Origin: Nitrospira sp.
GTDB taxonomy: Bacteria; UBA9089; CG2-30-40-21; SBAY01
Reading direction: 5' to 3'
DNA: 34,798 nt
NCBI GenBank assembly: GCA_005239945.1
Contig: SBAY01000346.1
Span: forward strand, 1 to 34,798
Shown here piece by piece: positions 15,615 through 23,198 of this stretch. Numbering within the stretch: position 1 is the stretch's first letter; each line of letters begins with the position of its first letter. A program made the position numbers and the translations under genes. The notes below the pieces were generated by a model. The model saw only the letters and a list, made by a program, of their open reading frames with translations. It was not told the origin of the DNA and did not search any database.

Positions 15615-15637
15615 CTTGAATATATTACTTATTCAAG
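15615..15637 (-). other. Hairpin in the FemAB 5' leader
   Basis: An 8-bp stem CTTGAATA/TATTCAAG (15615-15622 with 15630-15637) lies in the ~190-nt leader downstream of the 15691-15719 promoter. A second short pairing (AGGCTT with AAGCCT, about 15560-15590) follows. The leader may be structured, but no known riboswitch consensus is recognised. Confidence 0.4.
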
Positions 15638-15690
15638 GAGTTTTTAGAAATAAAAATTAATAACTATAAATAAATTCTCTATTATAAATT

Positions 15691-15719
15691 ATTATACCAC
15701 ATAATTTCTATTTTGTCAA
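15691..15719 (-). promoter_or_regulatory. Consensus sigma70-type promoter of the FemAB unit
   Basis: On the - strand a perfect TTGACA (15714-15719) and a perfect TATAAT (15691-15696) are separated by 17 bp, and the -10 is preceded by TGG (extended -10). Predicted start is near 15684. It lies just after the end of the giant-protein gene and fires towards the FemAB-like gene. Confidence 0.85.
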
Positions 15720-15756
15720 GTGCAAAATCAAAAGATTTTCAACTTTTTGAAAAATT

Positions 15757-18700
15757 TTATTTAACTATCCCTAATTTACCTTTTTTTATATCTCCTCTAT
15801 CATTAGTAATTATATAGATGTAAATACCAGAAGCTACTTTTTCATCTTTAACATCCCAATATTTATCTTCCCCTGATAGAGATTTTTCTTCCCAGACTAA
15901 TTCCCCGGCAATATTAAATACCTTAATTCTTGAGTTAGTAGTTAAACCTATAAAACTTACCTTCTCTTTAGCTGGATTAGGATATGCAATAGTCATTTCA
16001 TTAAATGATTTTCCATTTACCATAATGTTACTCTCTCCATAAATTAGATTAAATACATCTCCCTCTCTATTTACAAATTTTGTATCTCTAACATCAAAAG
16101 TTATCTTTGTATCCCCTGATTTCTTAGCAACAAAGGGGATTAATGCTAGCTCTCCAGAACCAGAAATAGAATTGATAATAGTAGGGTCCAGTCCAAAACA
16201 AAATCTTATTTCACCCTTAATATTATCACCATCCTGATTAATTATAAAAATATCATTTAGAGGTGGGAAGTTACCTGCGCTAATTTGAATTCCTGGAGTA
16301 TTGGGTTTACAATCAACTAATTCAAGTTTCTGCGGGTCAAACTTAATATAACATTGTCCTCCTATAAAATTGTTTCCAGATAATTTAACTTGCAAAATAA
16401 AGTTTTCCCCAACTTCAACAATTTTTACAGAAGGTAAAATACTTAATTCTATAGGCAAGATAAGTTTTTGAGTAGATTTAGATAAAGCCCTTGATTTAGA
16501 AGCAACTTTACCAAAATTTACATAAAAAATAGGATAATCCAATATGTCTATTATACTATCTCCTGTCCAATCAGCTCTTGGATCCCAATTATTATCTCCC
16601 CAGGTAGAGCCAAAGGCTAAGTAGTAAATTGGGTAATCAAGAATATCTACAACTCCATCAGAATTTGCATCGCCATTAAGTAATGTCCTGGTTGCTAATC
16701 TTATAATCATATTAGATGTAACTACAACATTTGTCCAGGTAGCAGATGATGCCCCTGGGATTTTAGCGGTAAGTGTATAAGTTTGTGGGGAAAGATTTTT
16801 AATGATAAAATAACCGATATCGTCAGTAAAGACTTTCTGATTTGATTCAACTACTGTTATTTCAATATCTCTATGAGTATTTATATTATTTATCCTATGA
16901 GGAATATCTAATAAAGCATAGCCTTCTATATCTCCTAATGGTAAAATTGTAATAGTTCCATTAGAGATAACAAAAGGAATATCGCCATAAGTACTTACCA
17001 TCTTAGTTTGGTAAAGTGTTTCAAGAGAAAAATAAATAGTAGAGGTACCTACATCTTTTGCTAAAAAAGTAATATAGGCGATATCTCCACTACCAGAAAG
17101 AGGTTCATTTTGCGGAGGAATAACAAATATATATTCTATTGTTCCCACAAGATTATTTACATCATTTTTTATTATTGATACATTTTCTGGTAAAAATGGT
17201 CCTTTACTTATTTGTATTCCCGTATTTCCTGAATTACTATCTTGAACTTCTAAATATTGCCTATCAAATTTAAGATAGATTTGTGCTCCAATTAAGGCTT
17301 TAATTCCAATAATTTTTATTGCTAAGGTAAAAGTAGCATTTTTAATTTCCTGAGTTATTTCAGGGTCAATCATTAAATTTGTTTGATTAGCAACAGCTGT
17401 AAATTCTATTGGGGATCCGGATAGAGTCTCATTTACTGCAGTTACTCTATATGTTCCCGGGATATCACCCAGGGTAAGGTAAGTTAATGCATTCCCTTGA
17501 GTATCCGTAATTGATGAAGTTACAGATAAGGTTTGTCCATTAGCATTAACTGGAGTTGCCTTAATCTTAAATTCAACATTTACATTGGAGATAGGATTAT
17601 TATACTCATCCGTTACTATAACTACTAATGGTAAAGCCAGGGTAGTATTTATAACTCCTGATTGGTTATCTCCACTAAATAAAGTAATAGTAGAAGGAGT
17701 TCCTGGTGTTACAATTATCTCAGCAGAAGCATTAATTAAGCCATAACTTGCTATTATTGAACCAGAGCCAGGAGTAGTATCAGCAGTAAATATAGTTGCT
17801 GTAGCAGTAGTAATAGATAAAGTTCCTATTTCTCCAATAATTTGCCAGGTAAAGACTAAATTTGGAATTTGGTTATTATACTGGTCATAACCAATGGCTG
17901 TAAATTCACAGGAAGTATTTGCTTTCAGGTGAATATTATCAGGATTTACAACTATCTTTGTTAATGTTGATTGAGTGCCCGCTTGCAATTGGTACTCGGT
18001 CCATAAATATACCTGATTTGTCCTTCCAGTCCATCCATGAATCTTAGTTTCTGAATTTGGGTATTTTCGTGGATGATAGTTTATTTTAGACCTTTGCGTT
18101 GAATTTAACAGGGTACCTCCTGGCTCCTGCCAATAGAATGTGCCATCTCTAAATAGCTGTCGTGCCAGGTTTAAATACTCATCATCATTTGTTAAAAGAT
18201 AACAATAAGCAAAGAGGTTCGTGAAGAAAAAATCATAAATTACTTCTCCATTGGTATTATTGCTTCCTTCTATCCATGTCATTGGTGTTTGAAACGGCAT
18301 ATATTGAATTTCTACAGAATATCCTCCAGAAAGACCGTATCCCTTTAACCAATTTGCCATTCTTAAGAGCAGCTCTTTCAACTCTTCATCTTTAGTCAGG
18401 TAATGTAATTCAATTAAAGGGTCTATAACATAACTATAAAGATTCATATATTGAGTAGTGGTGTCAGGTTCACTATATCCCCAATACCCTCTTTTTCCTC
18501 TTTTAACTTCCATCCAGAGCAGACTATTTTTAGCAATAGATTTAGCTAAATTTAAATAATCATTATTACCAGTTACCCGATATAAATTTATTAAGTTTAA
18601 TATACTCCAGCCTTGATTTCTAATTTCGTAGTGCTCAACATTTGTCTGTTCAACCTGATATATTTTCCTCCAGTAATTAATAACTGCTTGCCCATTCTTT

Positions 18701-20604
18701 AAAGCCGCCTCCAATGCCCTTTTATCCCCTGTGAGAAGATAGTCCAGAATTAATCCGTTATTCCATGTGTGTGTTGGCTTTGGAGTATATTCTCGGTATG
18801 GATACTCCCTTAAGTCACCATGCTCACCTTTTTCATATCGCTGCCAGTATCCAAACCAGAGACTATTAGACTCGTTACCTATGGATTGATATTGGTCAAT
18901 ATCATATCTATGTCTGCACATTTCAAGTCCAAGATCAAAAAATCCATAATCTTGTGTTCTTATAAAATGTAATAACATAGAATATGGCCAATCATAATGT
19001 AGTGAGCACCATCCATCATACCAGGGTAAGTCTCCAAAACTAAACCATCCATACCAATCAATATTATAATTTACATAGGTTGTGCTCCGATTTTCTCTTT
19101 GTGTATATATTGTCAACGGAGGAATATCATCTTGCCATTCTGAATCTTCAAGATGTATCTTACAGCGTTGTAATTGTTCAAATCGGGCTAATGCTTCATT
19201 TATCTCTGGAGTATCATGGGTTAATCCTGCTGGTGCAATCATCCCTAATGCCTCTGAATCTACATACCAATTAGAAGGGGCAAGTCCAAATAAAGGGGTA
19301 TTGAATGCCTTAATTAAATTTTGCGTCTTGACTAAGTCTTTACTACCTGAATAAAAACGATAGAAGATTTCATAAGTTTTGTATCTTCCTCCTTCAAATT
19401 GATAATTGCCGGCTTGTTGCCCGGTAGAATTATGAGGCCAATAATCCTCTTTAGGCCATAACCCTAATGAAAGTTTGTTATTACTAAAAGAAATTGACTT
19501 GTCATAGTTTTGCCAGAAGTTTTTAATACATACTGTTACTCCAAAATTGCCATCATTTATATCTACCCACCCAGTTGTTCTACTTCCATTTCCTACTTGA
19601 ATATCATTCTTTTTAATAGTGTAGAAAAAGTTTTTAGATTCATCTTTTTCGTCTATTATTTGATGCCCTTGATATAAATAAAAAATCTCATTATTATTGT
19701 AAGTCTCCGTATAATTATCCGTAGATATATCTTTATTTGCACCTGTTTTAAGATTTAAATTCATAGATAGTTCGTCAAAGTATAACCATTCTTCTTTAAG
19801 AGATTCAGCATGGTCTTTATATAACCCATTATTTTCTAATGTGTAAAAAACCTTTAGATAGTCTTTTCCAGCATAGGCATGGATTCTAATTGTATAGGCA
19901 ATATATTCTGGCAATATAGTCTCATCATATTTTTTATATCCACCTTTTATTTTAATTACTACCCTGGTTGGTCCTTCCTCTTCTATCTCCACTTCTTTTG
20001 GGGCTATGAGGCTGGAAGAAAAAGTGCCGGGATAATTCCCATATAATCCATCTATTGGACCGCCAATAAGGCAGTCTGAAATAATAATGTTATTGTCTAA
20101 CCTATCAGGTTCAACTATCTTTTCTGAATCCTCAAAAGATTTGTTATTGTTCTTATCAATCCATACCCCATCAAATAAATTAAAATGCTCTTTGCTGATT
20201 ATAAATTTCATTGGACCGGTAATCACCGTAGTATTTGTAGCAAATTCTGTTACTTTTAACTCAGAATCAGGAGTATTCCCAGCACCATCGGTAAGGTAAT
20301 AGATCTTTTGTTCCTCCTGGGTTACATCTGCCTGGAAATCCACTAATAGCCATTTAACACTTCCATCATCCCAATTGGCTAATGATTTAAATTGAGCCAG
20401 AGCCGTTCCTCCAGATAAAGAAACTGCCTGATCTGAAGAAAGTATCCCTTTAGGAAAAGGAATACCACAGGTTACTGGTTCATTTATTCGTGGTACCCCT
20501 ACCCGTTCTTTAACAATAAGAGGGATATTAAACGCCTCTAAGGAATTGTTAGAAAAAGATAAAATAAGGGTCAATATAGTTAGTAACTTTAACCACTTAT
20601 ACAT
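15757..20604 (-). CDS. Giant secreted PL26/YetA-like protein with cohesin, dockerin and FlgD-like modules
   Basis: The 1615-aa secreted protein begins at ATG 20604 (GGGGAG upstream; a longer start at 20637 is less likely) with a signal peptide to about residue 24. Residues ~26-110 match the N-terminal RIFT-barrel domain of PcRGLX/YetA-like proteins (VKERVGVPRINEPVTCGIPFPKG, LANWDDGSVKWLLVDFQADV). A beta-sandwich follows, then an alpha/alpha-toroid-like region (~440-880), the fold of PL26 exo-rhamnogalacturonan lyases. Two Ig-like domains (~885-1075) come next. Then come cohesin-like 1 (~1080-1220), a carboxypeptidase-regulatory-like module, a type I dockerin (GDANSDGVVDILDYP and a second DILDYP repeat, ~1308-1367), cohesin-like 2 (~1380-1520) and a FlgD/T9SS-like end (YPNPAKEKVSF, IKVFNIAGELVWE). 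It probably degrades or binds polysaccharide at the surface. The lyase activity is inferred from fold only. Confidence 0.88.
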   Translation of the reverse strand: MYKWLKLLTILTLILSFSNNSLEAFNIPLIVKERVGVPRINEPVTCGIPFPKGILSSDQAVSLSGGTALAQFKSLANWDDGSVKWLLVDFQADVTQEEQKIYYLTDGAGNTPDSELKVTEFATNTTVITGPMKFIISKEHFNLFDGVWIDKNNNKSFEDSEKIVEPDRLDNNIIISDCLIGGPIDGLYGNYPGTFSSSLIAPKEVEIEEEGPTRVVIKIKGGYKKYDETILPEYIAYTIRIHAYAGKDYLKVFYTLENNGLYKDHAESLKEEWLYFDELSMNLNLKTGANKDISTDNYTETYNNNEIFYLYQGHQIIDEKDESKNFFYTIKKNDIQVGNGSRTTGWVDINDGNFGVTVCIKNFWQNYDKSISFSNNKLSLGLWPKEDYWPHNSTGQQAGNYQFEGGRYKTYEIFYRFYSGSKDLVKTQNLIKAFNTPLFGLAPSNWYVDSEALGMIAPAGLTHDTPEINEALARFEQLQRCKIHLEDSEWQDDIPPLTIYTQRENRSTTYVNYNIDWYGWFSFGDLPWYDGWCSLHYDWPYSMLLHFIRTQDYGFFDLGLEMCRHRYDIDQYQSIGNESNSLWFGYWQRYEKGEHGDLREYPYREYTPKPTHTWNNGLILDYLLTGDKRALEAALKNGQAVINYWRKIYQVEQTNVEHYEIRNQGWSILNLINLYRVTGNNDYLNLAKSIAKNSLLWMEVKRGKRGYWGYSEPDTTTQYMNLYSYVIDPLIELHYLTKDEELKELLLRMANWLKGYGLSGGYSVEIQYMPFQTPMTWIEGSNNTNGEVIYDFFFTNLFAYCYLLTNDDEYLNLARQLFRDGTFYWQEPGGTLLNSTQRSKINYHPRKYPNSETKIHGWTGRTNQVYLWTEYQLQAGTQSTLTKIVVNPDNIHLKANTSCEFTAIGYDQYNNQIPNLVFTWQIIGEIGTLSITTATATIFTADTTPGSGSIIASYGLINASAEIIVTPGTPSTITLFSGDNQSGVINTTLALPLVVIVTDEYNNPISNVNVEFKIKATPVNANGQTLSVTSSITDTQGNALTYLTLGDIPGTYRVTAVNETLSGSPIEFTAVANQTNLMIDPEITQEIKNATFTLAIKIIGIKALIGAQIYLKFDRQYLEVQDSNSGNTGIQISKGPFLPENVSIIKNDVNNLVGTIEYIFVIPPQNEPLSGSGDIAYITFLAKDVGTSTIYFSLETLYQTKMVSTYGDIPFVISNGTITILPLGDIEGYALLDIPHRINNINTHRDIEITVVESNQKVFTDDIGYFIIKNLSPQTYTLTAKIPGASSATWTNVVVTSNMIIRLATRTLLNGDANSDGVVDILDYPIYYLAFGSTWGDNNWDPRADWTGDSIIDILDYPIFYVNFGKVASKSRALSKSTQKLILPIELSILPSVKIVEVGENFILQVKLSGNNFIGGQCYIKFDPQKLELVDCKPNTPGIQISAGNFPPLNDIFIINQDGDNIKGEIRFCFGLDPTIINSISGSGELALIPFVAKKSGDTKITFDVRDTKFVNREGDVFNLIYGESNIMVNGKSFNEMTIAYPNPAKEKVSFIGLTTNSRIKVFNIAGELVWEEKSLSGEDKYWDVKDEKVASGIYIYIITNDRGDIKKGKLGIVK

Positions 20605-21034
20605 TTTCTCTCCCCTACCTTTTAAATATGTAATCATTCAGCCAACTGCAAATTTTTCATGGTAAGTAATTGCAAAGTGTAAAATGGATAATAAGAAATT
20701 AAAAATTAACATATTTTGCCTAGTTTAGCACTCTTTTAAAGTTTTTTTATTTTACATTTCTCATTAGACAATATCCATTTTACAGTTTCTTATCCTTTAT
20801 CTAAAGAACAACCTGAATGGTTACTTAAATATGTCACAAAACCATTTTCTCTGATTTTTAGGGATATGATCAATTAGTTGTAGTCTATCACTGGGTAAAA
20901 AAACACATATATATATATCTTCAAATAAAGCAAAGGTCTTCACTCTTTTGTCTTTTTATCAAAAGGTTACTTTCTAAGGCAGGATATATCTAAAAAACTT
21001 AAAATCTAAAGATTATAAGTTTGAAATTTCTTTA
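20605..21034 (-). other. Long AT-rich leader of the giant-protein gene, no gene seen
   Basis: From the promoter at 21042-21070 to ATG 20604 there are about 430 nt without a recognisable gene. The stretch contains the heptad fold-back at 20679-20783 and an (AT)n run near 20908-20920. The gap 21035-21188 holds only the promoter and AT-rich sequence. No known riboswitch motif was recognised. Confidence 0.5.
20679..20783. repeat. Heptad fold-back element
   Basis: GTAAAATGGATA (20679-20690) is exactly inverted at 20772-20783. Both arms are heptamer series. The left reads GTAAAAT, GGATAAT, AAGAAAT, TAAAAAT. The right, on the - strand from 20783 to 20749, reads GTAAAAT, GGATATT, GTCTAAT, GAGAAAT, GTAAAAT. 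The element lies within the predicted 5' leader of the giant-protein gene. Confidence 0.8.
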
Positions 21035-21041
21035 TAACTAT

Positions 21042-21070
21042 ATTATACCACAAAAATATTGATTTGTCAA
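21042..21070 (-). promoter_or_regulatory. Consensus sigma70-type promoter of the giant-protein gene
   Basis: On the - strand perfect TTGACA (21065-21070) and TATAAT (21042-21047) hexamers are separated by 17 bp with an extended TGG before the -10. It closely resembles the FemAB promoter (TTGACAAA at the -35 side, TGTGG before TATAAT). It is directed at the giant-protein gene about 440 nt away. Confidence 0.83.
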
Positions 21071-21188
21071 GGGGGGGAACAAATTTTTTTTGAAAATTTG
21101 TCATAAAAAGAAGAAAATAGGTAAAAAATAGGTTTTGAAGAACCAAAATTTACAGTGATAGATGTTATAAATGATGAAGGTTTTTGAA

Positions 21189-21425
21189 TTAGTTTTCTCT
21201 TTTTATCCTCCAACTCCAGATTATTATAGAAGCAGATAACCACCATAATAATGCCAGAGTAATAACCGTCAATTTATCCCCTGCATTTAAAAAAGGTAAA
21301 TTTATTTTTATTAAAAACCATATTATATTAATGATGGGGAATAAAACTCCTATCATTATTGCTGGCACCAAAATCACTTTAGGCACCATCCATTTAATTT
21401 TAAATAAGTTATACTGTTTTTTCAT
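21189..21425 (-). CDS. Small two-TM membrane protein, unknown
   Basis: The 78-aa protein has two hydrophobic segments (about 18-38, VILVPAIMIGVLFPIINIIWF, and about 53-70, VITLALLWWLSASIIIW), a basic N-terminus and the basic tail RIKREN. It lies 11 nt downstream of the phosphatidylserine decarboxylase-like gene and almost surely shares its transcript. I do not recognise the family. It could be a membrane partner of that enzyme. Its ribosome site is weak, consistent with translational coupling. Confidence 0.7.
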   Translation of the reverse strand: MKKQYNLFKIKWMVPKVILVPAIMIGVLFPIINIIWFLIKINLPFLNAGDKLTVITLALLWWLSASIIIWSWRIKREN

Positions 21426-21436
21426 CTTTTTATTAT

Positions 21437-22105
21437 TTAATATTTAGCCACAATAGTTTCACCTGCTATGACCTCATCAAGTGGACAAACCAATACATTG
21501 ACCTTAACTGGTAATTCTAATACAATCGTACTTCCTGCAAGTACCCTTCCAAGTCTCTGTCCCATAGAAACAATATCACCCTCCTTTACAAAAACTTCAA
21601 TCCTACCTGCAAAGAAACTTGTTATTTGTCTTATTGCGACATTTCCTATCTCTGTCTCTAAGACTGTTATTTTTTGATAAGGAAGCATTTTCTTTGACCA
21701 ATATTTATTCACTTCAGCCTCCCCTTTTAGCTTTTTCCCTCCTCCTGTAATACTTATAACCTTTCCAGAAATAGGAATACGCTGAACATGAACATCCGTA
21801 TATCTCATTTCTATAATTATATGATAAGTATCTTTAATTTTTTTAATCCCTTTAACTACACCATCAGCAGGTGAAATGATTATATTAGGGTGGTTAGGGA
21901 TATTTCGCTTTGGGTCACGATTAAACCAGGCAAGAAAACGCTCATTAACTTTTTCATCTCCCTTAATTTCTATAATAGGTTTTGGGAAAAACCTGGTTAA
22001 TATAGGAGGGTAATTTGGAAAATAAACTATAACATAGATAGTAGGAATAGTAATACAAATAAAAAGTGTTAGTTTCAAAAATAGTTCTGCTTTGTTTTTT
22101 AACAT
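21437..22105 (-). CDS. psd: Phosphatidylserine decarboxylase family protein
   Basis: The 222-aa protein is related to the short (archaeal-type) phosphatidylserine decarboxylases, which make phosphatidylethanolamine with a self-generated pyruvoyl group. Visible features are an N-terminal membrane segment (LFICITIPTIYVIVYF), FNRDPKRNIP, ISPADGVV, the conserved DVHVQRIPISGKV (about 104-116) and the C-terminal self-cleavage region VLAGST. There the Gly-Ser bond (about 191-192) is kept, with AGST instead of LGST. ATG 22105 is chosen because GGAG (22115-22118) lies 9 nt upstream; an in-frame TTG at 22120 would precede that site. It has its own promoter and is followed by a 2-TM protein. Its presence among exosortase/EPS genes is notable. 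Confidence 0.87.
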   Translation of the reverse strand: MLKNKAELFLKLTLFICITIPTIYVIVYFPNYPPILTRFFPKPIIEIKGDEKVNERFLAWFNRDPKRNIPNHPNIIISPADGVVKGIKKIKDTYHIIIEMRYTDVHVQRIPISGKVISITGGGKKLKGEAEVNKYWSKKMLPYQKITVLETEIGNVAIRQITSFFAGRIEVFVKEGDIVSMGQRLGRVLAGSTIVLELPVKVNVLVCPLDEVIAGETIVAKY

Positions 22106-22129
22106 TTTGTTCATCTCCAATAATAATTA

Positions 22130-22158
22130 ATAATACACAATAATTATTATTTTGTCAA
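22130..22158 (-). promoter_or_regulatory. Sigma70-type promoter of the PSD-like gene
   Basis: On the - strand TTGACA (22153-22158) and TATTAT (22130-22135) are separated by 17 bp. The -35 lies inside the last codons of the upstream deacetylase gene. Predicted start near 22123 leaves a leader of less than 20 nt before ATG 22105, just enough for its GGAG ribosome site. Confidence 0.7.
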
Positions 22159-23195
22159 TTAAAAAAATAAAACCTGTTAATTCCTTGAATAACTTTTCTA
22201 AAAACAGGAATTATATTCCCTACATAAGGAAAAAAATCATTAGAACTATCAATATCTTTATGATAACCTCTTTTTACATAGTCTTCAAAGGTTAAAGTCT
22301 CAAATCTATCCGAGTTTGCATTTAAATAAGAACATAGCCTTTTAAATCGTTTTATTGTTATTATATCAGGCTTCATTTTAGAATATAAAACATCTGTCTT
22401 TTTTATAAAACTAAACGAATGCATAATTAATACAATCTCTTTTAAACCCCTTTGACATGCATCTTCTAATACCCTTTTTATTTCTTCAAAACATACCGCA
22501 TTAATATCTAACGGTTTATATTTAATAGAATTTAATAATTTAAATTCTATTAAATTAGTCACCGGAAATTCTATGATTGAATTTATCTTTTTAGCACAGT
22601 TAAATTTATCTTTAGTGATTATGAAACAATATTTATTTAAGTAAAAATAATTATAATTACTATCAATTAAAAAATCAAGTGTTTTTAAGGCATTAATTGT
22701 ATCAAGATTGGCTCTAAAGCCACCAGCTCTAAAGGCAATGGGAAATTCACCTAACCATTTATACAACAATTCTTTTCCTTCTTTAATTAATTCAATCTGT
22801 TCTTTTAAAGAATAGCTGGCTAATGAATCCGAAAGTACATTTTTAGGTATTATATCTTTAGAGTTTTTAGGTATATCCTTAAGCATTTTAAAACAAGGAT
22901 GGATGTGTAGTTGAACATCATGGCCACCATTTTTAATATAATCACACGTATTTTTTAGATTATCTTCTCCAAAATAATAATTAGACATTACTTCAACAAA
23001 AAATATTCCTTTCAGATTATTTGTCTTAAGTTCATTACAGATAAAAGGAATACCATATTCTTTTTCATTAATTTTTCCATAGATTCTTTTTTCAGGACCT
23101 ACCGGATTGAAGATTGGTGCCTGAAGGGTTCCAATGTTTCCCATACTGCATTCGGTATCTATGGTAATAAACACCTTTGTTCTTGTATTTCCCAT
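22155..23195 (-). CDS. Polysaccharide deacetylase-like (NodB-fold) protein
   Basis: The 346-aa protein has a NodB-like arrangement. It starts with a strand ending in Asp (VFITIDTEC, residues 8-16; D13 is the candidate catalytic base). A His-rich metal site follows in GHDVQLHIHP (91-100), then the AFRAGGFRAN motif (about 154-163) typical of CE4-related enzymes, and HSFSF near residue 265. It probably deacetylates, or is a non-hydrolytic homologue acting on, an EPS sugar. It begins 3 nt after the ATP-grasp stop with AAGGA 9 nt upstream, so the two are co-translated. No signal peptide is visible, so action in the cytoplasm on a precursor is likely. Confidence 0.85.
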   Translation of the reverse strand: MGNTRTKVFITIDTECSMGNIGTLQAPIFNPVGPEKRIYGKINEKEYGIPFICNELKTNNLKGIFFVEVMSNYYFGEDNLKNTCDYIKNGGHDVQLHIHPCFKMLKDIPKNSKDIIPKNVLSDSLASYSLKEQIELIKEGKELLYKWLGEFPIAFRAGGFRANLDTINALKTLDFLIDSNYNYFYLNKYCFIITKDKFNCAKKINSIIEFPVTNLIEFKLLNSIKYKPLDINAVCFEEIKRVLEDACQRGLKEIVLIMHSFSFIKKTDVLYSKMKPDIITIKRFKRLCSYLNANSDRFETLTFEDYVKRGYHKDIDSSNDFFPYVGNIIPVFRKVIQGINRFYFFN

Positions 23196-23198
23196 AAT

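Noticed and set aside
15497-15690. Riboswitch in the FemAB leader (for example c-di-GMP type)
   Set aside because: Only short local hairpins are visible and no conserved riboswitch core sequence was recognised.
15757-20604. Classical cellulosome scaffoldin
   Set aside because: There is no carbohydrate-binding module or cohesin series; the protein starts with a YetA/PL26-type enzyme and carries only two cohesin-like domains around one dockerin.
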